A stretch of DNA of 64,000 nt, from positions 186,001 through 250,000 of the forward strand of contig CAWEGV010000006.1 of assembly GCA_963808615.1 (NCBI GenBank). The letters are read 5' to 3'. This stretch comes from Palsa-504 sp963808615. Its GTDB lineage: Bacteria > Actinomycetota > Actinomycetes > Streptosporangiales > Streptosporangiaceae. The notes below the pieces were generated by a model. It saw nothing but the letters and a program-made list of their open reading frames with translations, made no database searches and was not told the DNA's origin. This document shows positions 1-7,363 of this stretch, piece by piece (the stretch's first letter is position 1; every line of letters starts with the position of its first letter). The translations under genes and the position numbers were made by a program.

Positions 1-1
1 C

Positions 2-889
2 GCGATGGCCCCAGGGGCCAGCATCGTGCTGCTGGAAACGCCGGTCGCCGAGACCGAGGGCACGGTGGGCTTCCCGCAGATCATCGCGGCCGAGAATTAC
101 GCGATCAACCACCACCTGGGTGATGTTATCTCGCAGAGTTTCGGGGCGACCGAGGAGACCTTCCCAAGCCCGCAGGCGATCTTCAGCCTGCGCAGCGCGT
201 ACTTCAACGCGGCGGCGCACAACGTGACCGTGCTCGCGAGCTCAGGCGATACCGGCGTGACGAACTACCACTTCAACGGCGTGACCCTGTACACCTCCCG
301 GGTGGTCGAATGGCCCTCGACCGACCCCCTGGTGACCTCGGCCGGCGGCCTGCAGTTGCACCTCAACGCTCAGGGCAACCGGACGCTGCCGGACAACGTG
401 TGGAATGAGACTTACTTGTTCGGCACCGCGGTGGCCGGCAGCGGCGGGCAGTCGGCGGTGTTCACGAGGCCCTCTTACCAAAACAGCGTCAGCAACATCG
501 TGGGCCTGCACCGGGGCACGCCCGACATCAGCCTGAGCGCCGCGGTCAACGGCGGGGCGCTCGTGTACATGTCCTTCGGCGGGCTGGCCGGGCCGGGGTT
601 CTACATCGTCGGCGGCACCAGTGAGGCCTCACCGGAGTTCGCGGGCATCGTCGCCATCGCCGACCAGGCGGCCGGTCATGATCTCGGGCTGCTCAACCCG
701 GACCTGTACGCGATTGGCTCTGGCGGGCCAGGTATTCCCGACATTACCATCGGCAACAACACTGTGACGTTCACCCAGAACGGCCACACGTACACGGTCC
801 GCGGGTTCAACGCGGTCGCCGGTTACGACATGGCGAGCGGCCTCGGCACAGTGGACGCCGCGAAGCTCGTCGCCGCGCTCGCCGGGTAA
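2..889 (+). CDS. S53 family peptidase (sedolisin), 3' part
   Basis: This is the C-terminal part of a secreted acid-active serine-carboxyl peptidase; the frame is open at the left window edge, so the start and propeptide are missing. The visible part begins at the MAPGA segment that in sedolisins follows the helix carrying the catalytic Glu/Asp, so those two residues lie outside the window. The oxyanion-hole Asp is in SSGDTGV (about residue 80 of the visible part), and the catalytic Ser is in GGTSEASPEFAG, where the usual SGTSxxxP has Gly for the first Ser. The C-terminal GYDMASGLGTVD fits the calcium-binding loop. The family degrades proteins outside the cell at low pH. No operon partner is visible; an IS lies 250 bases downstream. 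Confidence 0.9.
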   Translation, partial: AMAPGASIVLLETPVAETEGTVGFPQIIAAENYAINHHLGDVISQSFGATEETFPSPQAIFSLRSAYFNAAAHNVTVLASSGDTGVTNYHFNGVTLYTSRVVEWPSTDPLVTSAGGLQLHLNAQGNRTLPDNVWNETYLFGTAVAGSGGQSAVFTRPSYQNSVSNIVGLHRGTPDISLSAAVNGGALVYMSFGGLAGPGFYIVGGTSEASPEFAGIVAIADQAAGHDLGLLNPDLYAIGSGGPGIPDITIGNNTVTFTQNGHTYTVRGFNAVAGYDMASGLGTVDAAKLVAALAG

Positions 890-897
890 CGGTGGAG

Positions 898-925
898 GCA
901 CGCCATTGCTACGGCGGTGGCGTGC
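898..925 (+). terminator. possible hairpin terminator after sedolisin gene
   Basis: An 8-bp stem (GCACGCCA / TGGCGTGC) with a 12-base loop lies 9 bases after the peptidase stop. There is no T-run, so termination is only suggested by position and stem strength. Confidence 0.35.
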
Positions 926-1142
926 GATGGGATGGATGGTCTCACCAGCGCGTACCGATGGCGCGGACGCTGCCGGGGGGGCAGCGGGAGCAGTGAGGAC
1001 CTGGCGAAGGCTGGATGATCGTATCGCCCACATCGTCAAAGGCGTAGGCACGTACAGCTCGCCGCTGGCGCGAGCGTCTTCAGACCGCCGATCCGCCGCG
1101 CTGCGCGCGCTGGTCACCGCGGTGGGCCTAGCCCTCGCACTA

Positions 1143-2110
1143 GGCGTGTCCCGTGGATCATCGGACGGGATCCCGTAGCCAGATTCGGATCGAGGCCAGG
1201 TCGACGGTGCCCTGGTACATGTACTCGCGCTTGTCGTACCGGGTCGCGACGGCGCGGAACTGCTTGAGCTTGCCGAAGCAGCGCTCGACGGTGTTGCGGT
1301 CCTTGTAACGTCCAGCGTCGAAGGCAGGCGGGCGGCCGCCCGCACGGCCCCGGGCGCGGCGGTGTTTCTTCTGGTCTTCCTTCCCCGGGATGACCGCCTT
1401 GATCCCGCGCTTGCGCAAGTAGGCGCGGTTGGCTGCGGAGGAGTACGCCTTGTCCCCCAGCGCGGCGCCGGGCCGGGTGCGGGGCCGCCCCGTCCCCCGG
1501 CGGCCGATCCGGACGGCCTGCAGCAACGGGATGAACCGCGGGCAGTCACCGTGCTGGCCCGGGCTCAAGATCCGGGCGACCGGGCGGCAGCGCCGGTCCG
1601 CGGCCAGGTGAATCTTGGTGCTCAGCCCGCCGCGGGAGCGGCCCAGCGCCTCCCGGCCCGGTGAATTCTTGTCATTCGCCGGTGCCCCCGTGACCAGCTC
1701 CGCCGGCCGGGCGCGGCGGGCCCCGGCGGCGTGCTGGTGCGCGCGGACCACCGTGGAATCCGCGCTGACCGTCCAGCCCTTGCCCTCGGCCACATCGCAG
1801 CCGGCCCGCAGCCGGTCCAGGATCTTCTCCCAGGTCCCATCCAGCGACCAGCGGCGATGCCGGTTATAGACCGTCTTCCAGTTCCCGAACCCCTCCGGCA
1901 GATCCCGCTACGGGCACCCAGTCCGGGTCCGGAAGAAGATCCCGTTGATCACCATCCGGTGATCCGCCCACCGGCCACCCCGCGGCGGATCGGCGGGCAG
2001 GAACCCTCGCAGGCGGTCCCACTCCTGGTCAGATAGGTCATGGCGATTCAGGCGATCAAGCATCCCACTGATCTACACGACCTGTCGACGAAGATCCACG
2101 AGACACGCCC
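1143..2110 (-). mobile_element. IS5-family insertion sequence (IS427-like), about 970 bp
   Basis: The imperfect terminal inverted repeats start GGCGTGTCCCGTGGATCAT at the left and, read from the other side, GGGCGTGTCTCGTGGATCTT at the right. Each end is bordered by TA (1141-1142 and 2111-2112), which fits the 2-3 bp target duplication of the IS427 group. The left end lacks one G of the terminal GGG run. One transposase gene fills the element, and it is broken by an amber codon. The element is therefore probably fixed unless mobilised in trans. Confidence 0.8.
1158..2063 (-). pseudogene. IS5-family DDE transposase, nonsense-mutated
   Basis: Translating from ATG 2063 gives MLDRLNRHDLSDQEWDRL and the IS5 N-terminal domain (WADHRMVINGIFFRTRTG), then codon 52 at 1908-1910 is TAG. 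Family members read WRDLPE here, so a TGG to TAG change is the likely lesion. After it the same frame runs on without interruption to the stop: first catalytic Asp in SADSTVVRAHQHA, second in LGDKAYSS, Glu in NTVERCFGKLKQFRAVATRY. An internal ATG at 1793 could make a 211-residue fragment holding all three acidic residues, but without the N-terminal DNA-binding region. No other lesion is seen, so inactivation looks recent. Confidence 0.85.
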
Positions 2111-2132
2111 TAGTGCCAAGTCGGTCGGTGAG

Positions 2133-2215
2133 GGTCGTTGGGGCAGGTCGAGTGTTGCTGGAGGCCCGTGGTTGCCGTTCCGGGTCGCTCGCGTTGCTGT
2201 ACTCGTCTGCTGTAC
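2133..2215 (+). repeat. dispersed element with paired TGCTGTAC direct repeats, copy 1
   Basis: GGTCGTTGGGGCAGGTCG (2133-2150) is followed, exactly 62 bases from its start, by TGCTGTAC-TCGTC-TGCTGTAC (2195-2215). The same two blocks with the same spacing occur at 8447-8529. A TGCTGCAC pair with the same 5-base spacer occurs just after the integrase gene at 25319. By that comparison this is probably the integrase-proximal arm of a former attachment site. The IS ends 22 bases upstream. No gene is seen in the 274 bases from the IS to the GYD gene. Confidence 0.6.
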
Positions 2216-2384
2216 GGCCTACAGGTCAACGGTCTGTTCGGTGCTGGCGCAGGCCATGCCACCGTCGGCGTGCTCGGAGTGATTCTGATTTCAACCCTCG
2301 CCTCCGTAAGGCTGGGCGAGCGACAACGCGGCCATAGACCGAGAGCCTGGTGCCAGAGCCCGGGATGTGACGTGACCGCGCTTA

Positions 2385-2678
2385 CTAGCCGGCCCTGTTG
2401 ATGATGCCGCCCATCTCGTCGGCAGTGAAGGCCCGCATCGTGTTCGTGCGGATGTTGCCGAGGGACCCTACCTGGAGCAGGGCCGCCGTCGCGGTTTCGT
2501 CGTCGGGGAACTCGGTAACGGTGACGATGTCGTACTCGCCGACCGTGTAGAGCGCTTCACGTACCCTGCCGCCCCTGCTCTCGGCGAGCTTGGTGAAATC
2601 CTCCAGGCGCTTCATCGTGTCCTTGTAGTTCTTGATGCCTTGCTCGGTCCAGTGGATCAACGACACATAGGTCGGCAT
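2385..2678 (-). CDS. GYD domain-containing protein
   Basis: This 97-residue protein matches the small GYD family (Pfam GYD), named from a conserved Gly-Tyr-Asp; here the triad reads GEYDIV (residues 48-53). The start MPTYVSLIHWTEQGIKNYKDT is the usual N-terminus, and a GGGGG run 8 bases before the ATG is a plausible ribosome site. The family adopts a ferredoxin-like dimeric alpha/beta-barrel fold and has no established function. It stands alone, between an IS and a tRNA-Ser fragment, so it is accessory DNA here. Length is normal and no lesion is seen. Confidence 0.85.
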   Translation of the reverse strand: MPTYVSLIHWTEQGIKNYKDTMKRLEDFTKLAESRGGRVREALYTVGEYDIVTVTEFPDDETATAALLQVGSLGNIRTNTMRAFTADEMGGIINRAG

Positions 2679-2939
2679 GCTCGCATCCCCCTTTGGTGCC
2701 TGCGGAATCTAGGGGACCATCGTCTACCCGGTAAACGCCGAGGTCAAGGCCGGTGCGATGTTGTCGCTCGGTGTCAACAGCCGGATACTTAACAAGGGTT
2801 ACCGCGTGGCCCCGTGGGCGCAATCCCCGTGCGCAGATGCGCGCCAGCGGCTGCAGACCTGTTACTAAGAAGATCGTGCCAGCTCGGCGGTGACCGGCCC
2901 TCCGCAGGTGAGCCGGGGCGCCCGGCCTAGTCAGGGGTT

Positions 2940-2994
2940 GCGGAGGATGCGAGATTCGAACTCGCGAGGGGTTGCCCCCAACACGCTTTCCAAG
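2940..2994 (-). pseudogene. 3' fragment of tRNA-Ser(GGA), attachment-site scar
   Basis: Read on the minus strand, the segment holds the GGA anticodon loop (CTTGGAAAG), the long variable arm with GGGGGCAACCCC, the T arm (GCGAGTTCGAATCTCGC) and the 3' acceptor strand. The 5' half is absent: past the anticodon loop the sequence is unrelated. Such 3' halves are what integrative elements leave at their far end after using a tRNA gene as attB. A paired ATGAGACT repeat follows 95 bases later, as at the tRNA-Phe fragments. Confidence 0.75.
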
Positions 2995-3088
2995 TCTGTG
3001 GGACTGGGTCCGGCGTAGGTCAGGAGGGTCCATGACCTCGGATGCCTGTCGTGCGTGGTGTACGACGAACGTGGCAGGACGTAGATGG

Positions 3089-3108
3089 ATGAGACTACGA
3101 ATGAGACT
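3089..3108 (+). repeat. paired ATGAGACT direct repeat, copy A
   Basis: ATGAGACT-ACGA-ATGAGACT lies 95 bases inside the tRNA-Ser fragment. It is one of five such pairs (others at 3949, 4741, 4957 and 8870). The constant position relative to tRNA 3' fragments suggests an arm-type integrase site. Confidence 0.6.
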
Positions 3109-3303
3109 GAGCCGTCGCACAGTCTCGGCAGGTCGCGTGCATTCAGACGTCGCGGCTGTCATCATCGACCATGACGACATCCAAGGCGCGGACGTGTGGT
3201 CAGCCAAGCGCTGGGGAGTCGTGCGGCCGAGACTAACCGGTGCTCGGTTAGCGGAGCCGTGGCCGTCGTCGAAATCCGACAACAAAGGGGGGAGGCACAA
3301 GTC

Positions 3304-3642
3304 GTGCCATCGCTTCAGCCAACACTGATCGCCATCAATCCGGTGATCGCCGAACGCGCGGACGATTTCGAGGATTGGTTGCGGACCATCGTGGTCCCGG
3401 CAGTGAGGGAACACCGTCCCGGGCAAGAAGGCCGCTGGGAGGTCCTACGCGCCACCGAACAGGAGGATGGCACGGTGACCTTCGTGTTCATCTTCCATGG
3501 CGGGGACGCCGCGGAATGGAGCTTGGAGCCGCTCTTGGACCAGGCGCTGGGGGCAGAAGGTGCTCAACGCGCCATGACCAACATGAGCGGGATGATGAAG
3601 CGCGAGCAGTACGGCTGGATTTTCACGCCCGTCGACTTGTAG
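3304..3642 (+). CDS. hypothetical protein, 112 aa
   Basis: I chose GTG 3304 because a GGGGGGAGG ribosome site lies about 9 bases before it; the upstream open frame (to 3196) is not needed. The product is a soluble, acidic, alternating alpha/beta protein with DFEDWLRTIVVPAVREHRPG and TVTFVFIFHGGD segments. The pattern resembles small dimeric ferredoxin-like barrels such as stress-response or monooxygenase-like proteins, but I recognise no family motif. It sits alone as cargo between a tRNA-Ser scar and a tRNA-Phe scar. Function is unknown. Confidence 0.6.
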   Translation: MPSLQPTLIAINPVIAERADDFEDWLRTIVVPAVREHRPGQEGRWEVLRATEQEDGTVTFVFIFHGGDAAEWSLEPLLDQALGAEGAQRAMTNMSGMMKREQYGWIFTPVDL

Positions 3643-3800
3643 GGCTCGGTGGTCAGCCCCCGAGGTCGGGCGAGCTGTGCGGCCGGAGCTTTACGCGGAG
3701 GACTAGGGTTCGACCACGGTTGTCCACCTGTGACATCCAGGCCTGGTTGCGCTCTTCCTGGCTGCTGGTTCCAGCCGCGTTCAAGGCTCATCCAGGGTGG

Positions 3801-3853
3801 TGGTCAGCACCGGCGTTAGCAAGATCGTTGCTGTCGACCTTCCGCTTTTCAGG
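3801..3853 (-). pseudogene. decayed 3' fragment of tRNA-Phe(GAA), copy B
   Basis: The minus strand carries the anticodon loop and its 3' stem plus variable loop (CCTGAAAAGCGGAAGGTC) and the acceptor end CTGACCA, but the T arm between them is scrambled. It is a less well kept version of the fragment at 4821-4863. The roughly 115 bases that follow (3854-3968) are about 80% like those after 8774 by eye. Confidence 0.55.
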
Positions 3854-3948
3854 ATGAAGGATGACAGTCCAGGGCCGACCATGATGGTCTATTTAGCCTG
3901 TTCAGAGCTCGGCAGTAGACGGTGATAGACGTAGGTACACCAACATGT

Positions 3949-3968
3949 ATGAGACTAGAAATGAGACT
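3949..3968 (+). repeat. paired ATGAGACT direct repeat, copy B
   Basis: ATGAGACT-AGAA-ATGAGACT lies 96 bases inside the tRNA-Phe fragment. The whole unit from 3835 to 3990 is near-identical to 8759-8910, including GTAGACGGTGAT and GACGTAGGTACAC blocks and a short GACC-ATGAT-GGTC hairpin. The rest of 3643-4107 holds no gene. Confidence 0.65.
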
Positions 3969-4107
3969 AACCGTCGTCCGGTCACCTGTGGCAAGCGGCA
4001 AGTCCAGACGACCTGACCTTCTGCCTCGGGAGCGGGGACTCAGATCAGGGCTGCCGACGCGAAGCACCTTTGGCGGTGGGGAGCGCGGCCCCGCACTTAG
4101 CGGTCCA

Positions 4108-4248
4108 TTCCCGAACGAGATACTGGTCTCGAGCACGGTTCGAGATCTGGTGGCGGGATCGGGCATCGAGTTCCAGGATCGAGCCGTCCACAAGCTCAAG
4201 GGTGTGCCCGGCGAGTGGCACCTGTACGCGGTAGCGGCAGTGGTTGGC
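4108..4248 (+). pseudogene. C-terminal remnant of class III adenylate/guanylate cyclase
   Basis: One open frame encodes PNEILVSSTVRDLVAGSGIEFQDR..HKLKGVPGEWHLYAV, the characteristic last 40 residues of actinobacterial class III nucleotide cyclases. The upstream catalytic domain is missing; sequence before about 4108 is scar DNA, so a deletion or element boundary has removed the 5' part. The frame runs on past the normal end of the family. It is not expected to be functional. It sits immediately upstream of the NTF2-like gene. Confidence 0.7.
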
Positions 4249-4315
4249 TGCAGGCCACCTTCAACCCTCTCGCCGCTGTTAGATGTATTTCCGAATCGCC
4301 CTCAGGAGGTCGGCC

Positions 4316-4678
4316 GTGAATCAAGCGGACGCCGAGGCGGTAGCGGCTACCGCCACCGAATACTTTCAGTCATGGTTTGCTGGCGATGGCGAGCGCATGC
4401 GAGCCTGCCTGCACCCAGCGCTCGCCAAGCGGACGCCAGAGGAGCCAGGTTCGGCGAGACTGGACCTGCACGAGGACCCCACCGAGGTGCTCGTGGCCGA
4501 TACGGCCAGTGGTGAGGGGACGAGCTTCGAGCCCAGGCAAGAGGTCACCGTGCTCGACGTGTTTCAAGATATCGCCACTGTGATGGTTCGGTCGCAGCCG
4601 TTCACGGAATATCTGCACCTCGGCCGATTTGGCGACCGGTGGCTTATCGTGAACGCGCTCTACTTGGTGCTCGCCTGA
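4316..4678 (+). CDS. NTF2-like / lumazine-binding-like protein
   Basis: A 120-residue soluble protein. GTG 4316 is preferred because AGGAGGT (4304-4310) lies 5 bases before it. The layout fits the cone-shaped SnoaL/NTF2-like fold: N-terminal helices (ATATEYFQSWFAGDGERMRACLHPALAKR), then beta strands ending in HLGRFGDRWLIVNALYLV, typical of the putative lumazine-binding subgroup. No catalytic residues can be assigned, and family members range from isomerases to ligand binders. It follows a cyclase remnant and precedes a tRNA-Phe scar, so it is element cargo. Confidence 0.75.
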   Translation: MNQADAEAVAATATEYFQSWFAGDGERMRACLHPALAKRTPEEPGSARLDLHEDPTEVLVADTASGEGTSFEPRQEVTVLDVFQDIATVMVRSQPFTEYLHLGRFGDRWLIVNALYLVLA

Positions 4679-4740
4679 GTCAGCCCGTGATGCGATGACC
4701 TGCGGTGATGTGCGGAATACCGACCGTCCGCTTGGGATGA

Positions 4741-4759
4741 ATGAGACTAAAATGAGACT
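4741..4759 (+). repeat. paired ATGAGACT direct repeat, copy C
   Basis: ATGAGACT-AAA-ATGAGACT has a 3-base spacer and no tRNA fragment before it. It stands 61 bases left of the tRNA-Phe fragment D, so it may be the orphan arm of an element whose core was lost. Confidence 0.55.
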
Positions 4760-4820
4760 AGAAACGCTACAAGTCGCACAGGCTCCATTACTAAGAGAGC
4801 GTTTCCGCTGCTCAAACGCG

Positions 4821-4863
4821 TGGTCAGGGACAGGATCGAACTGTCGACCTTCCGCTTTTCAGG
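4821..4863 (-). pseudogene. 3' fragment of tRNA-Phe(GAA), copy D (best kept)
   Basis: The minus strand reads anticodon loop CTGAAAA, 3' anticodon stem GCGGA, variable loop AGGTC, T arm GACAG-TTCGATC-CTGTC, then acceptor strand CCTGACC and discriminator A. This is exactly the 3' 43 bases of an actinobacterial tRNA-Phe. There is no D arm or 5' acceptor strand. It is interpreted as the displaced end of attB after integration of an element. Confidence 0.75.
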
Positions 4864-4956
4864 AGCAAGGATCACCGTGCAGGACCGGCCGTGATGGTCT
4901 CTTTGCTGCTCAACGACCGGCGGTACACGCCGATGGACGCCGGTGTACGTGGATGT

Positions 4957-4976
4957 ATGAGACTACGAATGAGACT
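4957..4976 (+). repeat. paired ATGAGACT direct repeat, copy D
   Basis: ATGAGACT-ACGA-ATGAGACT, 94 bases inside tRNA-Phe fragment D. No gene is seen between 4679 and 5076; the stretch is made of these attachment-site remains. Confidence 0.65.
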
Positions 4977-5076
4977 AAGCCGCGCAGACTCAGGTGCCTG
5001 GCGGTCGGCTGGGAGGAGCGGTGATGCCGTGGCTGCTTGGTCTCGAACTGATCCCCAGCTCCATCACGATCGCCAC

Positions 5077-5895
5077 TCAGGCGTGGATTCTAAAAGCTGA
5101 GCGGACGGCCTCCACGACCTTCGGGAGGTCTTCTGCACCTGTCATTCGGACGTAGTCCAATCCTGGAAAGTCCCGAGTAAGGTAGTCAATATCGAACGTG
5201 CTGACTGGCTCCTGGTTCGATATGAAAAGGAGCTTGATCGGTTGTGGCTTGGATGCCGGTCCTATGTACGGTCTCAGAGGATAAAGAATCTCGCTTAGAG
5301 GCACTTTGCGAACAGAGTGCCTTATTTCAACTGAGATGTAGTCACCACTCCCGCTCTTTACTACGGCGTCAGCTATAGTCCCAAACTCCGTGCGATATTC
5401 CAGGATGAGGCTCAGGCCGCCCATCTGTTCCGCTGCTTGTGAACGGTTGAGCTCTCGGACCGCCTCGTTCAGCAGGTCCGCAACCATCCGCTCGTATGCC
5501 AGTCGCCCGGTAACAGCACCCAAGCCCGCTGCTGCGGCAGCAGGAGCAGCCTCAGCCAACTTATTGAGTGCCTCGATCAACTGAGGGGCCTGTTCGCTCG
5601 GCACCTCATCCGCTACCCGTGAGACGAAGCCCTCGACAGCTTCCCAGGCTGCCTCGTTCTCTCCAACTTTCAAGCGACTTGGCAACCGGCCGCCGGCGCC
5701 TATAAGCAGCAGGACCAGGCTGACAGCTAGCAGAGCGACCGGCCCTGCTTCAAGTTGCGTCCCGAAGACAGCTGCTCCGCCTGAACCCAGGCCAGCAAGC
5801 CCGAGACCCACCAGACAAGCTCTCCACCAGCCATTGATTGTTACTGCCAGTGGGTGGATAGCTGACCTAAAGTCCGGTCTGGTCTCATCGGGCAT
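5077..5895 (-). CDS. two-TM membrane protein with possible PD-(D/E)XK-like C-terminal domain
   Basis: A 272-residue protein. Residues about 24-45 and 50-68 are hydrophobic membrane segments joined by a short loop (VFGTQLEAGP). Then comes a helical linker with an Ala-rich helix (about 120-140), then an alpha/beta domain. The domain reads FGTIADAVVKSGSGDYISVEIRHSV, the spacing of a PD-(D/E)XK nuclease core (Asp, then Glu-x-Arg in the next strand), but the Lys is Arg, so activity is doubtful. I recognise no named family. Base composition is lower in GC than the core genome. It is accessory cargo between two scars and could be a membrane-anchored defence or restriction-type protein. Confidence 0.6.
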   Translation of the reverse strand: MPDETRPDFRSAIHPLAVTINGWWRACLVGLGLAGLGSGGAAVFGTQLEAGPVALLAVSLVLLLIGAGGRLPSRLKVGENEAAWEAVEGFVSRVADEVPSEQAPQLIEALNKLAEAAPAAAAAGLGAVTGRLAYERMVADLLNEAVRELNRSQAAEQMGGLSLILEYRTEFGTIADAVVKSGSGDYISVEIRHSVRKVPLSEILYPLRPYIGPASKPQPIKLLFISNQEPVSTFDIDYLTRDFPGLDYVRMTGAEDLPKVVEAVRSAFRIHA

Positions 5896-6118
5896 TCCGT
5901 CACGGTACCGGAGCTACGCGGTCATCCACCGGGGTGCGGATCGGCGGCAGGTGTGGCGCTGGCTCCATTAGTCGATAGACGAAACGGCAGTCAGCGCCAT
6001 GACGAGGGTCAGGGCGAAGTAACCTGCGGTCGGAGCGAGGAAGACCAGGCGCGCCAGATGCTCAGGGACAGCGTCACGCCAACCGCCCTTATCTCCCCAT
6101 AAGGTGCAGGCCCGCCAG

Positions 6119-6454
6119 CTACGGCGTGGCCCCCAGGCCCCTACGGATCAGCTCTGCTAGCGGTTGCCCGCTCTTCCGTACAGCAGCGGCGGTCGCACCG
6201 TCCAGGTAGACGCTCGTCTTCCTAGGCTTGGCCTCGGCGTCGGGGGCGAGCAAGGCCAGGGCCTCATTGTGCGTCTTGGTCTCCCCGACCAGCGCCCCGT
6301 CAGGCGACAGCGCCGCCCACTTGTCCTGGCCCGCTTCCAGCCTGACCGTGTAGCCGACGAACTTGCGGTTGTAGCGGATTATGTGGACCCTGGCGGGCCG
6401 CTCGGTGCCGACCGGCGTGCGTGTCACCCCGGTCGGCTGCGGGGTCATAGGCAT
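6119..6454 (-). CDS. ribbon-helix-helix-like small protein
   Basis: ATG 6454 (111 residues) is preferred over the longer frame from 6565 because GAGGAG lies 6 bases before it. The middle, ARVHIIRYNRKFVGYTVRLEAGQDKWAALSPDG, looks like a small beta-sheet domain. The end, RKTSVYLDGATAAAVRKSG.PLAELIRRGL, matches a ribbon-helix-helix motif (strand, helix, turn, helix) of the kind found in antitoxins and plasmid regulators. No toxin-like partner overlaps it. It is transcribed away from the AlbA_2 gene pair, so it may regulate the shared upstream region. Function is not established. Confidence 0.65.
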   Translation of the reverse strand: MPMTPQPTGVTRTPVGTERPARVHIIRYNRKFVGYTVRLEAGQDKWAALSPDGALVGETKTHNEALALLAPDAEAKPRKTSVYLDGATAAAVRKSGQPLAELIRRGLGATP

Positions 6455-6853
6455 GTCCAACTCCTCTAGCACCGTGTACTCCTTCCCATGGTATACCGCA
6501 TCTAGCGGTACAACAATCCGACCGTCGTGGTGGAGGCGAGACCGGATGCTTAGAAGATGCCGCACAGTTGTCTACTGTGCTCGTCTACCTGCGGAGATAG
6601 TGTGCAGGTCTGATAGCGGGGTCATGGCATTCAACCCTGTTGGTGTCCGTCATGGGTGTCACGTCGCATCCGCCGATCCTGCCCGTAGTCAACCAGCTGG
6701 AAGGCCAGGCTCGGGCCGGTGAGCCGCCGTGCACTAGATCACGCTCTGCTCGTACCCCTGACGGCAATCGGAACCGGGTGGCTGCGCCGGGACGGTATGC
6801 CGCAAAACCTTGTATATGACGCCACCGCATCATCCGCCTGGGAGAATGTAGAC
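6455..6853. promoter_or_regulatory. divergent intergenic region of RHH and AlbA_2 genes
   Basis: This 399-base gap separates two divergent genes. It is relatively AT-rich before the AlbA_2 gene, with a -10-like TATATG about 40 bases before the GTG start. An ACCGCATCTAGCGGT hairpin lies near 6500, before the RHH gene, and could be an operator. No other gene is seen. Confidence 0.4.
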
Positions 6854-7363
6854 GTGGCTGTCAACATCGACACAACGACTGCCCTCCGAGGCGTCCATGA
6901 CCTTCAACACCTCGTGGAAGCCGTGATTGATGCCGACGAGCACGACGAACTCGACTGGGTGGAGTGGAAAGGCACGCTCGACCTCTCGACCAAGGCGGGG
7001 TGCTTCCATGTGGCACGGACCGTACTGGGCATGGCCAACCGGCTTCCCGATCGCGCTGGGCTGACCTGCGAAGGGCTCGGATACATCATCGTGGGAGCGG
7101 AGCCCCGCAGTTTTCAGGGAGTCGCGTCCGTCGATCCGGCGACGGTGGATCAGCACATGGACGCGTACCTCGGTGGAGCCGAGGGGCCGCGGTATACGCC
7201 GACGTACGTGCCGGTGCGAGGCAAGACGGCGCTGGTCGTCGTCGTTGAAGCTCCAAAGCCCGGGGACCAGATCTTCAGTTTGAGGCGCGAGTTCGGCAAC
7301 GCGAGGAGCGGGACCGTGTTCGTCCGCAAAGCCGGTCGCACCGTGCCCGCGGATGCCAGATGA
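6854..7363 (+). CDS. AlbA_2 (Schlafen-type) domain protein
   Basis: GTG 6854 is chosen because GGGAG lies 9 bases before it and a -10-like box sits upstream; the frame is open further up. The 169-residue product is essentially one AlbA_2 domain: DELDWVEWKGTLDL (conserved E-x-K-like start), then ARTVLGMANRLPDRAGLTCEGLGYIIVGAEPR, ending with YVPVRGKTALVVVVEAPKPGDQIFSLRR. The same domain occurs in Schlafen-like RNases and in transcriptional regulators, where it binds nucleic acid or ATP. The next gene starts 11 bases before this stop, so the two are translationally coupled and probably work together. Confidence 0.75.
   Translation: MAVNIDTTTALRGVHDLQHLVEAVIDADEHDELDWVEWKGTLDLSTKAGCFHVARTVLGMANRLPDRAGLTCEGLGYIIVGAEPRSFQGVASVDPATVDQHMDAYLGGAEGPRYTPTYVPVRGKTALVVVVEAPKPGDQIFSLRREFGNARSGTVFVRKAGRTVPADAR

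Noticed and set aside
906..1178. 90-residue plus-strand frame between sedolisin and IS
   Set aside because: It runs into the IS end, has no ribosome site and no recognisable protein features.
2113..2337. Similar short peptides (VVGAGR...ALLYS) from 2113-2337 and 8382-8624 as a protein family
   Set aside because: Similarity is confined to two DNA blocks with an unconserved 40-base spacer, which fits binding sites rather than coding.
2557..3426. 289-residue minus-strand frame over the GYD gene and tRNA-Ser scar
   Set aside because: It overlaps a tRNA fragment and two better genes, and its composition is that of a GC-driven shadow frame.
4695..5100. Short frames starting in the ATGAGACT repeats (ETTNETKPR-like peptides)
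   Set aside because: The peptides arise only because the direct repeat contains ATG; there is no conserved coding beyond the motif.
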